Shown here piece by piece: positions 1 to 7,078 of a stretch of DNA of 43,736 bases. Position 1 is the first letter of the stretch; the number at the start of each line of letters is the position of its first letter. The notes beneath the pieces are model-generated. The model was not told where the DNA came from. It saw only the letters and a list, made by a program, of their open reading frames with translations, and made no database searches. Where the stretch lies: positions 1-43,736 of the forward strand of contig DASTYI010000010.1 in assembly GCA_035765045.1 (NCBI GenBank). Reading direction: 5' to 3'. A program made the translations under genes and the position numbers. The DNA comes from Iamia sp035765045 (lineage in GTDB: Bacteria > Actinomycetota > Acidimicrobiia > Acidimicrobiales > Iamiaceae).

Positions 1-1292
1 CAGCCGGCCGAGATCCAGCCGCCCTCGGCCATGGCCCGGTGGAGGCCCCAGTCGTGGATGGTGCCGGTGGTGTGGGCCCGCTCGATCACCGCCTCGGTGA
101 CGTGCTGGGCGAGGAACGCCCGAGCGTCGGCCCGGAAGGCCTCGACCTCGGCCGGCAGGCGGAACTCGAGCCCCTCCAGCCGGTCGCGCTCGGGGCGGCG
201 GTCGGGAGCGAGGGGTCCGAGGACGACCGAGGCGGCGTCGGGCAGGGGCGCGCCGACGGGCCCGAAGCAGCGGTCGGCGACGTGGAGGAGGTCGTCGCGC
301 GGGTCGCCGAGCAGCAACCGGGTGGCCTTGGCCCGACGGAAGTACAGCTGGATGTCGTACTCCTCCATGAAGCCGTAGCCGCCGTGGACGTGGAGGCTGA
401 CGGCGCTGGCCCGCTGGGCGACCCGGGCGGCGAGGGCGAAGGCGATGGCGGGGAAGGCGGCGGCCTCGGGCTCGTCGTTGTCGAGGGCCCACAGCGCCTT
501 GCGGGCGACCAGGCGGGCCCCCTCGACGTCGGTGGCGACGTCGGCCAGCTGGTGCTGGAGGGCCTGGAAGGTGCCGATCGGGACACCGAACTGCTTGCGC
601 TCGGTGGCGTACCGGATGCCGATGTCGAGCGCCCGCTGGGCCAGCCCGACGAGCGAGGCGGCGGTGAGGGCCCGCCACTCGGCGGCCAGCCGGGCGTGGG
701 CGGCGACCGCCTCGGCACCGGTGGCGAGGACGACCCGCCAGGCGTCGGCGGGGACGTCGGCGGCGGCGATCGACGCCATCGAGCGGGCCGTCGGCCACGG
801 GTCGACGCCGACCTCGCGGCTCTGGTCGTGGACGACGAGGACCGCCGACCCACCTGGCGCGCTCGCTCCGCTCGCCGCGCTGTCGAGCACGAGGGCCGAC
901 GAGGCCGCGCCGGCCCCGGGCACGAGGGTGCGGCCGGATCGGGGCGAGGCGACCACGACGGCGCCCTCGGCCACGGCGGCGGCGCGGGCGTCCTGGCCCA
1001 GGGCGGCCAGGGCCCGCCCGGCCACGGCGACCTCGACGAGCGGGGCGGTGGCCAAGGCGGCCCCGCACTCCTCGAGGGCGACGCCGAGGGCGGCCAGGGT
1101 CGAGCCCCCGCCGCCGACCGCCTCGGGCAGCGTCATGGCCGGGATGCCCATGGTGACGAGGGCGTCCCACAGGGCCGGGTCGTGGCCCGTGGCCTCTGCC
1201 TCCCGCACCTGCTCGGGTCCGGACAGCTTGGCCAGCAGCTTGGCCACGCTGTCCCGGATCAGCTCCTGCTCGTCGGTCAGCGTCAGGTCCAC
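1..1292 (-). CDS. FadE34-like double acyl-CoA dehydrogenase (3' part outside window)
   Basis: This is an FAD-dependent acyl-CoA dehydrogenase that would introduce the alpha-beta double bond in a CoA thioester; 430 codons lie in the window and the gene continues past the left edge. It starts with GTG and reads VDLTLTDEQELIRDSVAKLL, a typical N-terminal domain, and includes ATERKQFGVPIGTFQALQHQ and the HVHGGYGF motif. After about residue 370 a second dehydrogenase N-terminus begins (EFRLPAEVEAFRADARAFL, then MAEGGWIS), so the protein looks like two fused dehydrogenases. That layout is known for FadE34 (ChsE3), a KstR-regulated steroid side-chain enzyme. The start was chosen because a leaderless promoter fits exactly: on the minus strand TAGCAT, six bases, then GTG, with the -10 sharing its first two bases with a KstR box. 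Family certain; FadE34 orthology is inference because the second half is missing. Confidence 0.8.
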   Translation of the reverse strand, partial: MDLTLTDEQELIRDSVAKLLAKLSGPEQVREAEATGHDPALWDALVTMGIPAMTLPEAVGGGGSTLAALGVALEECGAALATAPLVEVAVAGRALAALGQDARAAAVAEGAVVVASPRSGRTLVPGAGAASSALVLDSAASGASAPGGSAVLVVHDQSREVGVDPWPTARSMASIAAADVPADAWRVVLATGAEAVAAHARLAAEWRALTAASLVGLAQRALDIGIRYATERKQFGVPIGTFQALQHQLADVATDVEGARLVARKALWALDNDEPEAAAFPAIAFALAARVAQRASAVSLHVHGGYGFMEEYDIQLYFRRAKATRLLLGDPRDDLLHVADRCFGPVGAPLPDAASVVLGPLAPDRRPERDRLEGLEFRLPAEVEAFRADARAFLAQHVTEAVIERAHTTGTIHDWGLHRAMAEGGWISAG

Positions 1293-1302
1293 GCACCGAT
1301 GC

Positions 1303-1316
1303 TAGAACGCGTTCTT
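1303..1316. promoter_or_regulatory. KstR-type operator upstream of the FadE34-like gene
   Basis: TAGAACGCGTTCTT is a 14-base palindrome matching the KstR consensus TnnAACnnGTTnnA except for the last base. Read on the minus strand it is AAGAACGCGTTCTA, and its final TA are the first two bases of the predicted -10 TAGCAT (1304-1299). Six bases later comes the GTG start at 1292. Repressor bound here would cover the promoter. Confidence 0.85.
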
Positions 1317-1337
1317 GAACAAGGCCCCATGGAACAG

Positions 1338-1371
1338 AGAACGACGTTTTACTCCGACGGAATGTCGTTCT
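1338..1371. repeat. Inverted repeat between the DUF3152 gene and the KstR box
   Basis: Perfect 8-base arms AGAACGAC (1338-1345) and GTCGTTCT (1364-1371) flank 18 bases that hold a smaller dyad, ACTCCG-a-CGGAAT (1351-1363, five of six pairs). It directly follows the stop codon of the minus-strand DUF3152 gene, so it may be its terminator. It also lies just upstream of the KstR box of the FadE34-like gene, so the inner dyad could be a second operator. Neither role is proven. Confidence 0.4.
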
Positions 1372-2104
1372 AACCGGCCAGGGCGTCGGGCACGGGCCAG
1401 GGGTTGGGGGCGCAGGGGGCGATGCCGAGGGTCTGCTGGAGCATGACCGGGGCCAGCTGGTCGGGCCCCGGGCAGGGCACGTGGTGGTGCCCGAGCACGT
1501 GGCCGACCTCGTGGCTGATCAGGTACTCGCGGTAGGCCCCCAGCGGCAGCTCGGACGGCGCCGCCCCCTCCTGCCAGCGCAGGACGTTGATGATCGCCCG
1601 CCCCTCCTGGGCGCAGGAGACGTCGCCGTCGGTGTCGAGCGGGTAGCAGAGCAGGTCGACGGTGTCGGGGGTGGCCAGGGTGACGGTCATCTCGGCCTCG
1701 GGGCCGGGGAGGCGCTGGAGCGAGATGCCGTCGGCCGTCGTCCACCCCCGCGGGTCCGAGAGGATCCGCTCGACGTCGGCGGTGAACTCCTCGACGGCGA
1801 CACCGCTGCCGTCCTCGACCTCGACCCGGTAGGTGCGCAGCGGCCCGCTCCCCACCACCGGGCCGGCGGGGCTGGCGTCGGGCACGAAGACCCCGGTCGA
1901 TCGGGTGGTCGGCGGGGCCGTGGTCGCCGTCGTCGTCGGGGCGGCGCCGGCCGCCGTGGTGGTCGGGGCCGTCGTGTCCGGCACCGCCGATCGGCCCTCG
2001 TCGTCAGGTCCGAACCGCCCCCAGGCCACGACGGCCACCGCCACGAGGAGGACGGCCGCCAGGCTCCACCGACGGAGGATCTGGGCGCGGGTCGGGCGAC
2101 GCAT
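1370..2104 (-). CDS. DUF3152 secreted or membrane-anchored metallopeptidase-like protein
   Basis: The 244-residue product has an N-terminal membrane segment (WSLAAVLLVAVAVVAW, about residues 13-29), a Thr/Ala/Pro-rich linker (about 40-70), and a globular domain outside the membrane. That domain carries HEVGHVLGHHH near residue 198, the HExxHxxGxxH zinc-binding signature of metzincin-type peptidases, and paired cysteines near the C-terminus. The family is DUF3152, common in Actinobacteria and without a settled function. Upstream in-frame starts exist as far as 2536, but they overlap the divergent peptidase gene. ATG at 2104 gives a proper basic N-terminus (MRRPTRAQ) ahead of the membrane helix. 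Only 22 bases separate it from the divergent M3 peptidase start, so the two promoters must reach into coding sequence. Substrate unknown. Confidence 0.8.
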   Translation of the reverse strand: MRRPTRAQILRRWSLAAVLLVAVAVVAWGRFGPDDEGRSAVPDTTAPTTTAAGAAPTTTATTAPPTTRSTGVFVPDASPAGPVVGSGPLRTYRVEVEDGSGVAVEEFTADVERILSDPRGWTTADGISLQRLPGPEAEMTVTLATPDTVDLLCYPLDTDGDVSCAQEGRAIINVLRWQEGAAPSELPLGAYREYLISHEVGHVLGHHHVPCPGPDQLAPVMLQQTLGIAPCAPNPWPVPDALAG

Positions 2105-2126
2105 GCGAGACCCCCAGCGTGCCACG

Positions 2127-3983
2127 ATGACAGCCGTGGAGCCCACCGCCACCGCCCCGCCCCGCTGGGACCTGAGCCCGTACTTCAGCGGGCTCGACGA
2201 CCGGGCCCTGCGCGGCGCCCTCGAGGAGGTCGCCTCCGACGTCGGCCGGCTGCGGGCGCTGTGCGACGAGCACGACGTCCGGAGCGGCCCGTCCCGCCCG
2301 GTCACCGCCGAGGACGGCGCGACCCTCGAACGGGTCCTGACCGCGGTCAACGAGCTGCTGGAGCGGTCGCGGGTCGTCGGCGCCTTCCTCCACGCCCACA
2401 CCAGCACCGACGCCCGCGACGCCGAGGCGGCCCGCCTCTCGGTCGAGCTCCAGGCCAGCTCGGCCGCCCTCGGGCCCCTGCTCAAGCGGATCGAGGGCTG
2501 GATCGCCCGGCTGGGGGCCGCCGAGCTGGCCGCCACCGGCCCGGTCGCCGCCGACCACGCCTTCTTCCTGGAGCGGTCCGAGCGGCTCGCCGCCCATCAG
2601 ATGACCGAGGCCGAGGAGGACCTGGCCGCCGAGCTGGGCCTCACCGGGGGTCGGTCGTGGAGCCGGCTGCACGGCGAGATGACGGCGACGCTCACCGCCA
2701 CCGTCGACCTCCCCGTTGCCGGTCACGCCACTCGCACGCTCGCCGGCGCCGAGGGCCCGACCGAGATGCCGGTCACCGAGGCCCGGGGCCTGGCCGCCCA
2801 CCCCGACGCCGCCGTCCGCCGGGCCGCCTTCGCCGGCGAGGTCGCCGCCTGGCGCACCGTCGAGATGCCGCTGGCCCTGGCCCTCGCCTCGCACCGGGGC
2901 GAGATGATCGCCCTCGGCCGGCGCCGAGGGTGGGACGACCCGCTGGCCGTCTCGCTGGCCACCAACAACGTCGACCGGGCCACCCTCGACGCCCTCACCG
3001 AGGCGGTGCGCGCCTCGCTCCCGACCTTCGCCCGCTTCCACCGGGCCAAGGCCGCCACCCTGGGCCACGGCGACCGCGGCCTCCCGTGGTGGGACGTCCT
3101 CGCCCCCCTCGGCACGCCCCGCCGCTTCACCTGGGACGAGGCCGTCGGCGCCGTCGAGCACGCCTTCGGCACCTACTCGCCCGGCCTCGTCGCCCTGCTC
3201 CACCGGGCCGTGGGGGAGGGGTGGATCGACGCCGAGCCCCGGCCCGGCAAGGTCGGCGGTGCCTTCTGCATGCCGGTGCGGGACGAGGAGAGCCGGGTCC
3301 TGCTCAGCTACGACGGCTCGTTCAACAGCGTCCAGACCCTCGCCCACGAGCTGGGCCACGCCTACCACAACACCCAGCTGGGCCGGCGGCCGTGGCTGCT
3401 GCGGTCGACGCCGATGGCGCTGGCCGAGACGGCGTCGATCTTCTGCGAGACGGTGATGGTCGAGGCCGGCCTCGCCGCGGCCGGCGACGACGACGGCGCC
3501 CGGCTGGCCATCCTCGACGGCGACCTGGTCGGCTCGGCCCAGGTGGTGGTCGACATCCACAGCCGCTTCCTGTTCGAGCAGGCGCTCTCGGCCGAGCGGG
3601 CCCGCAGCGCCGTGGGCCCGGCCCGGATGACCGAGCTGATGCGCGAGGCGCAGGTCGCGGCCCACCGCGACGGGCTCGACCCCGACCACCTCCACCCCTA
3701 CATGTGGGCGGTGAAGGGGCACTACTACACGTCGTTCTACAACTGGCCCTACACCTTCGGCCTGCTGTTCGGCCTGGGCCTCTACGCCGAGTTCCGGCGC
3801 GACCCCGAGCGCTTCCGGGGCGGCTACGACGACCTCCTCGGCGCCACCGGCCTGGGCGACGCCGCCCCGCTGGCCGCCCGCTTCGGCATCGACATCCGCG
3901 ACGAGGCCTTCTGGGCCTCCAGCCTCGCTGTCATCGCCGATCGCATCGACGCCGCGACAGGGCTGATGGCGCCGGCGCCGTGA
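2127..3983 (+). CDS. M3 family oligoendopeptidase (PepF-type)
   Basis: This 618-residue cytoplasmic zinc peptidase of family M3 would cleave short peptides, as PepF does. The catalytic motif is TLAHELGHAYHN, with H407-E408 and H411 by count from the chosen start; a downstream glutamate in ETASIFCETV is the expected third ligand. The C-terminal WAVKGHYYTSFYNWPYTFG segment is typical of the M3B/PepF group, and the length matches the usual 590-620 residues. The reading frame is open upstream to 1833, but that stretch is antisense to DUF3152 coding sequence and has an Arg/Ala-rich shadow composition, so ATG 2127 (MTAVEPTATAPPRWDLSPYF) is preferred. The next gene overlaps its stop by four bases (GTGA), suggesting co-transcription. 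No visible link to sterol metabolism. Confidence 0.9.
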   Translation: MTAVEPTATAPPRWDLSPYFSGLDDRALRGALEEVASDVGRLRALCDEHDVRSGPSRPVTAEDGATLERVLTAVNELLERSRVVGAFLHAHTSTDARDAEAARLSVELQASSAALGPLLKRIEGWIARLGAAELAATGPVAADHAFFLERSERLAAHQMTEAEEDLAAELGLTGGRSWSRLHGEMTATLTATVDLPVAGHATRTLAGAEGPTEMPVTEARGLAAHPDAAVRRAAFAGEVAAWRTVEMPLALALASHRGEMIALGRRRGWDDPLAVSLATNNVDRATLDALTEAVRASLPTFARFHRAKAATLGHGDRGLPWWDVLAPLGTPRRFTWDEAVGAVEHAFGTYSPGLVALLHRAVGEGWIDAEPRPGKVGGAFCMPVRDEESRVLLSYDGSFNSVQTLAHELGHAYHNTQLGRRPWLLRSTPMALAETASIFCETVMVEAGLAAAGDDDGARLAILDGDLVGSAQVVVDIHSRFLFEQALSAERARSAVGPARMTELMREAQVAAHRDGLDPDHLHPYMWAVKGHYYTSFYNWPYTFGLLFGLGLYAEFRRDPERFRGGYDDLLGATGLGDAAPLAARFGIDIRDEAFWASSLAVIADRIDAATGLMAPAP

Positions 3984-4675
3984 GCGAGCGGCGGCTGTAC
4001 CTCCACGAGGTCGTCGACATCGTCGGGCGGGGGGCGGCGCCCTACATGGCCCACGTCGTCGACTTCGACCCGGCGGCGGTGGCCGATCGGGGGCTCGACC
4101 TGGCCGGCACCTGGGAGGTCGTCGGCACCACCGGGCGCTGGCCCCAGGTGGTCAACCTGTGGGACGTGGTCGACGGGTGGGACGGGTGGACCCGCCTGGC
4201 CCGCCGCACCAACCTGGCCAAGGCCACCAACGCCGAGCTGGGGGAGTGGTGGGACGAGGCCTACAAGAGCCGCACCGGCGGGTTCGACCGGCTGCTGGTC
4301 TCGGCCCCCGGCGCCCCCGACCCGATGGTGGCGGCCCGGGCCGGGGTGCGGGGCGAGGTCGCCGTCCACGAGCTGACCCGGGTCCGCCCCGGGGCCGGGC
4401 CCGAGTACCTCGCCGCCCTGGTCGAGCGGTGGGCCCCGGCCGCCGCCGACGCCGGCATCCACCTCGTCGGCGCCTTCGAGGTGCTGATGACCGACGTCGA
4501 GGTCGTCAGCGTCTGGGTCGGCAGCCTCGACGCCCACACCGCCCTGCTGCGGGCCGGGGTCGAGGGCCCGCCGGTGCTGCCCGGCTTCGCCGAGTCGCGC
4601 CGCCAGTGGTGCACCGCCTGGCGCGAGGAGCTGATGGTGCCCGGACCGGGCAGCCCCTTCCACCCGGCGACATGA
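3980..4675 (+). CDS. NIPSNAP-like (dimeric alpha-beta barrel) protein
   Basis: The 231-residue soluble protein begins VSERRLYLHEVVDIVGRGAA and looks like two tandem ferredoxin-like halves. The first contains a VDFDP...TGRWPQVVNLWDVVDGWDGW stretch; the second begins near VAVHELTRVRPGAGPEYLAAL. This arrangement and the VVNLWDV pattern resemble NIPSNAP-family proteins, often found beside lipid and steroid catabolic genes; the biochemical role is unknown. It has no signal peptide or membrane segment. The GTG start overlaps the TGA of the M3 peptidase gene, and its own TGA overlaps the ATG of the following lipoprotein gene, so the three form one translationally coupled run. The NIPSNAP assignment is by eye and moderate. 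Confidence 0.6.
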   Translation: MSERRLYLHEVVDIVGRGAAPYMAHVVDFDPAAVADRGLDLAGTWEVVGTTGRWPQVVNLWDVVDGWDGWTRLARRTNLAKATNAELGEWWDEAYKSRTGGFDRLLVSAPGAPDPMVAARAGVRGEVAVHELTRVRPGAGPEYLAALVERWAPAAADAGIHLVGAFEVLMTDVEVVSVWVGSLDAHTALLRAGVEGPPVLPGFAESRRQWCTAWREELMVPGPGSPFHPAT

Positions 4676-5154
4676 GGACCCGCCGGCTCGTCGTCGCCCT
4701 GGCCCTGGTGCTGACGCCGGCGTGCGCGGAGGGCGACCCGGGCGCCGACGGCGACGTCGAGTCGCTCGGGGCGCTCGTCCCGTCCCCGGTGGCCGAGGAG
4801 CTGACGCGCTCGGGGCGGTGCGACGACGGCACGCTGTGGGCGGCCGACGACGCCGGGTCGGTGGCCGTCACGGTCGGCCCCGGCCCCGACGGCCTGCCGG
4901 CCGAGGCGGTGCTGCCCACCGATGCGGTGGTGGTCACCGTGCTCCGGGGCGACGACCTCGACGCCACCGTCTGCACCGGAACCGCGGGCGTCGCCACCCG
5001 CTCGCCCGGGGTCGAGGGCCGGGTCGCCATCGACCGGCCCGGGGAGGAGTGCGGCCCCACCGCGTTCCGGATCGACGGCCTGGAGGCCGAGGACGGCACG
5101 ACCTTCGGCCCGATCGCGGGCCACGACGCCGCCGAGGGGTGCGTGTCGGGGTGA
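4672..5154 (+). CDS. Small lipoprotein, first of a tandem paralogous pair
   Basis: The 160-residue precursor starts MRTRRLVVALALVLTPACAE, a short basic stretch, a hydrophobic core and a TPAC lipobox, so it should be lipidated at the cysteine and displayed on the outer face of the membrane. The mature part contains LTRSGRCDDGTLWAADDAGS, AVTV, and EAEDGTTFGPIAGHDAAEGC, with four mature cysteines. The next gene repeats these blocks (LTRSGGC..LWAA, AVTV, EAEDGT..G..., GC end), so the two arose by duplication. Its ATG overlaps the TGA of the NIPSNAP-like gene. I recognise no family and propose no function. Confidence 0.75.
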   Translation: MRTRRLVVALALVLTPACAEGDPGADGDVESLGALVPSPVAEELTRSGRCDDGTLWAADDAGSVAVTVGPGPDGLPAEAVLPTDAVVVTVLRGDDLDATVCTGTAGVATRSPGVEGRVAIDRPGEECGPTAFRIDGLEAEDGTTFGPIAGHDAAEGCVSG

Positions 5155-5207
5155 CACCGGGCCCCCGGCCCCGGAACCGGGCGGCGCCCGGCGCCCGTCC
5201 CACCCCC

Positions 5208-5729
5208 ATGCGCCACCGCCGTCTCGTCCCCGTGGTCCTGCTCGTCGCCCTCGCCGCCTGCGGAGGGGGTGGCGACGGCTCGGCCCGGGTGATCGGGACG
5301 GCACCGGCCCCCGAGGTCGGGCTCACCCGGAGCGGGGGCTGCGGCGAGGCCCACCTCTGGGCCGCCACCGAGGAGGGCACGACGGCGGTGACCGTCGGGG
5401 TCGACGTCCCCCGCTACTCGACCCGCGAGCCCGTCGTGGTCGAGGTCGACCTGGCCGACGGGACCGTCGAGGCGGCGCTGCTCCGGGGCGACGGCGACCT
5501 GACCACCGCCTTCTGCACCGACGTGGTCGAGGGCGACGCCGAGCCCGACGAGACCGTCCCCCTCGTCGCCGGCACCGGCGAGCTCGTCATCGGGACGATC
5601 CCCACCGACGTCCCGGCCTGCGGCCACGTCACCGGCACCCTCGACCTGGAGGGCGTCGAGGCCGAGGACGGCACCGTCCTCGGCGCCGTCCACGCCGAGA
5701 CCGACGCCATCGGGTGCTTCGCCGGCTGA
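5208..5729 (+). CDS. Small lipoprotein, second of a tandem paralogous pair
   Basis: The 173-residue precursor begins MRHRRLVPVVLLVALAACGG with an LAAC lipobox, followed by a Gly-rich tether. The mature domain shares with the preceding lipoprotein the blocks LTRSGGCGEAHLWAATEEGT, TTAVTVGVDV, an Asp/Glu-rich middle, and EAEDGTVLGAVHAETDAIGC near the end. It differs by an insertion around the centre. A 53-base gap of cytosine-rich sequence separates the two. Start ATG 5208 is set by the signal peptide; the frame is open further upstream without any N-terminal logic. Function unknown; an extracytoplasmic structural or binding role is likely from its location only. Confidence 0.75.
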   Translation: MRHRRLVPVVLLVALAACGGGGDGSARVIGTAPAPEVGLTRSGGCGEAHLWAATEEGTTAVTVGVDVPRYSTREPVVVEVDLADGTVEAALLRGDGDLTTAFCTDVVEGDAEPDETVPLVAGTGELVIGTIPTDVPACGHVTGTLDLEGVEAEDGTVLGAVHAETDAIGCFAG

Positions 5730-5744
5730 CCGCGGGCGGCGGGC

Positions 5745-6983
5745 CTACCCGAGGGCGCCGTCCCGGCGGAGCTCGGCGATGCGGGCGTCGTCGTAGCCGA
5801 GGACGTCGCGGAGGATCTCCTCGGTGTGCTGGCCGACCGTGGGCGCCATCGTCGGCTCGGGGATGGGGGCGTCGAGGAACTTGAGCGGCGACGGCACCTG
5901 GTCGGCCCCGACCTGCTCCTTGGGGATCCAGGGCAGGCGCTCCTGGAACTGGGGGTCGTCGGCGATGGTCTTCGGCGTGTTGACCGGGGCGATCGGGGTG
6001 TTGAACTCGTCGCCGAAGGCCACCCACTCGGCGGTCGTGCGGGTGCGGAAGATGTCGCGCAGGATCGCCCGCAGCTCCTCGTTGCCGCGGGCGTGGTCGG
6101 CGTACTGGCTGCCCGGGTGCTGCTCGAACAGCTCGGGCCGGCCGATGCCCTCGCAGAAGTTCTTCCAGAACTCGCGCTCGCTCGACTGGAACAGCACGTG
6201 GCCGTCGCTCGACTCGTAGAACTGGTAGCGGACGCCGTCCTTCATCCCGGCCGTGCCCGGGGCCCGGCGCTCGTAGTCGTCGGCCTCGTTCCCGGTGACC
6301 TCGTCCTCGGGCCGCTCGTAGGCCTTCCACGTCTCGCTGCGGAGCCAGTCCATGGCCGCGGCGGCGTCGCTCTGGGCGATCTCCAGCTGGCAGCCCTCGC
6401 CGGTGGCCCGGGCCTTGGTGATGCCGGCCAGGATCCCGAAGGCGCCGAACAGCGGGCCGGCGTGGATGCCGACCGACGGGTGCTCGGGGATGTAGCAGAA
6501 CCCGTCCTCGGTGGTCTCGGGCTGCACGAGCCCGGCCCACACGTCGTAGGCGATGCCGTGGCTCGGCATGGTGGCGTAGGGGCCGGTGGCGCCGTAGCCC
6601 GAGATCGTGCAGAAGACGATCTTCGGGTTGATCGCCTTGAGCGCCTCGTAGCCGAGGCCGCGGCGCTCGAGCCCGCCGGGGCGCATGGCCTCGACGACGG
6701 CGTCGGCGTCGCGCACCAGGTCGAGGAAGACGGCCTTGCCCTCATCGGTGCGGAGGTCGAGGGTGATCGACCGCTTGCCCCGGCTGATGTGGAGGTGCAT
6801 CAGCGACGTGCCCTCGACGATCGGCCACGTCATCCGGCGGATGTAGTCGCCCGACGGCGGCTCGACCTTGATGACCGTGGCCCCGAGGTCGGCCAGGTGG
6901 GTCGTGATGGCCCCGGGTCCGAGCATCGAGCACTCGACGATGCGCACGCCCGCCAGGGGGCCGATCCGCTCCTGCTCAGCCAT
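5745..6983 (-). CDS. CaiB/BaiF family CoA-transferase or racemase-like protein
   Basis: The 412-residue protein has the fold markers of family III CoA-transferases and alpha-methylacyl-CoA racemases: PLAGVRIVECSMLGPGAITT, DLGATVIKVEPPSGD, SRGKRSITLDLRTDEGK, a SHGIAYDVWAGL segment near 141 and ATGEGCQLEIAQSDA near 193-207. The aspartate expected in the 161-180 stretch (catalytic in Frc and in racemases) is not visible; the sequence there is GFCYIPEHPSVGIHAGPLFG. It could move CoA between steroid acids, epimerise the C25 methyl group, or have a changed mechanism. A GAGGAG ribosome site lies six bases before ATG 6983. The TCTGACG-type palindrome (7003-7025) covers its promoter region, while the divergent LLM gene uses a KstR box. 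Family is sure; reaction is not. Confidence 0.85.
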   Translation of the reverse strand: MAEQERIGPLAGVRIVECSMLGPGAITTHLADLGATVIKVEPPSGDYIRRMTWPIVEGTSLMHLHISRGKRSITLDLRTDEGKAVFLDLVRDADAVVEAMRPGGLERRGLGYEALKAINPKIVFCTISGYGATGPYATMPSHGIAYDVWAGLVQPETTEDGFCYIPEHPSVGIHAGPLFGAFGILAGITKARATGEGCQLEIAQSDAAAAMDWLRSETWKAYERPEDEVTGNEADDYERRAPGTAGMKDGVRYQFYESSDGHVLFQSSEREFWKNFCEGIGRPELFEQHPGSQYADHARGNEELRAILRDIFRTRTTAEWVAFGDEFNTPIAPVNTPKTIADDPQFQERLPWIPKEQVGADQVPSPLKFLDAPIPEPTMAPTVGQHTEEILRDVLGYDDARIAELRRDGALG

Positions 6984-7002
6984 GCGCTCTCCTCGATCGA
7001 AG

Positions 7003-7025
7003 GTTTCTGACGACCCGTCAGAAAC
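7003..7025. promoter_or_regulatory. Second-class palindromic operator (TCTGACG-N3-CGTCAGA core)
   Basis: Perfect 10-base arms, GTTTCTGACG (7003-7012) and CGTCAGAAAC (7016-7025), flank a 3-base centre. On the minus strand TAGTTT (7027-7022) is a plausible -10 for the CaiB/BaiF gene and overlaps the right arm. The same core occurs once more at 13248-13270. Its size and symmetry suit a TetR-family dimer; the regulator is not identifiable here. Confidence 0.75.
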
Positions 7026-7054
7026 TAGCGGGCTCCGACGAGGTGGACAGAAAC

Positions 7055-7068
7055 TAGAACGTGTTCTA
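7055..7068. promoter_or_regulatory. KstR-type operator with embedded -10, LLM-fadD-SDR operon
   Basis: TAGAACGTGTTCTA matches the KstR consensus fully, and symmetry extends outwards (AAACTAGAAC and GTTCTAGTTT arms, 7051-7072). The terminal TA begins a -10 TAGTTT (7067-7072), followed by six bases and ATG 7079, a leaderless layout. It lies 30 bases from the different palindrome at 7003-7025, so the divergent promoters carry two operator classes. Confidence 0.9.
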
Positions 7069-7078
7069 GTTTTCGGCC

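Noticed and set aside
1481..3980. Long in-frame extension upstream of the NIPSNAP-like gene
   Set aside because: The upstream part is Arg/Pro-rich and runs in another frame over the M3 peptidase; only the segment from GTG 3980 looks like protein.
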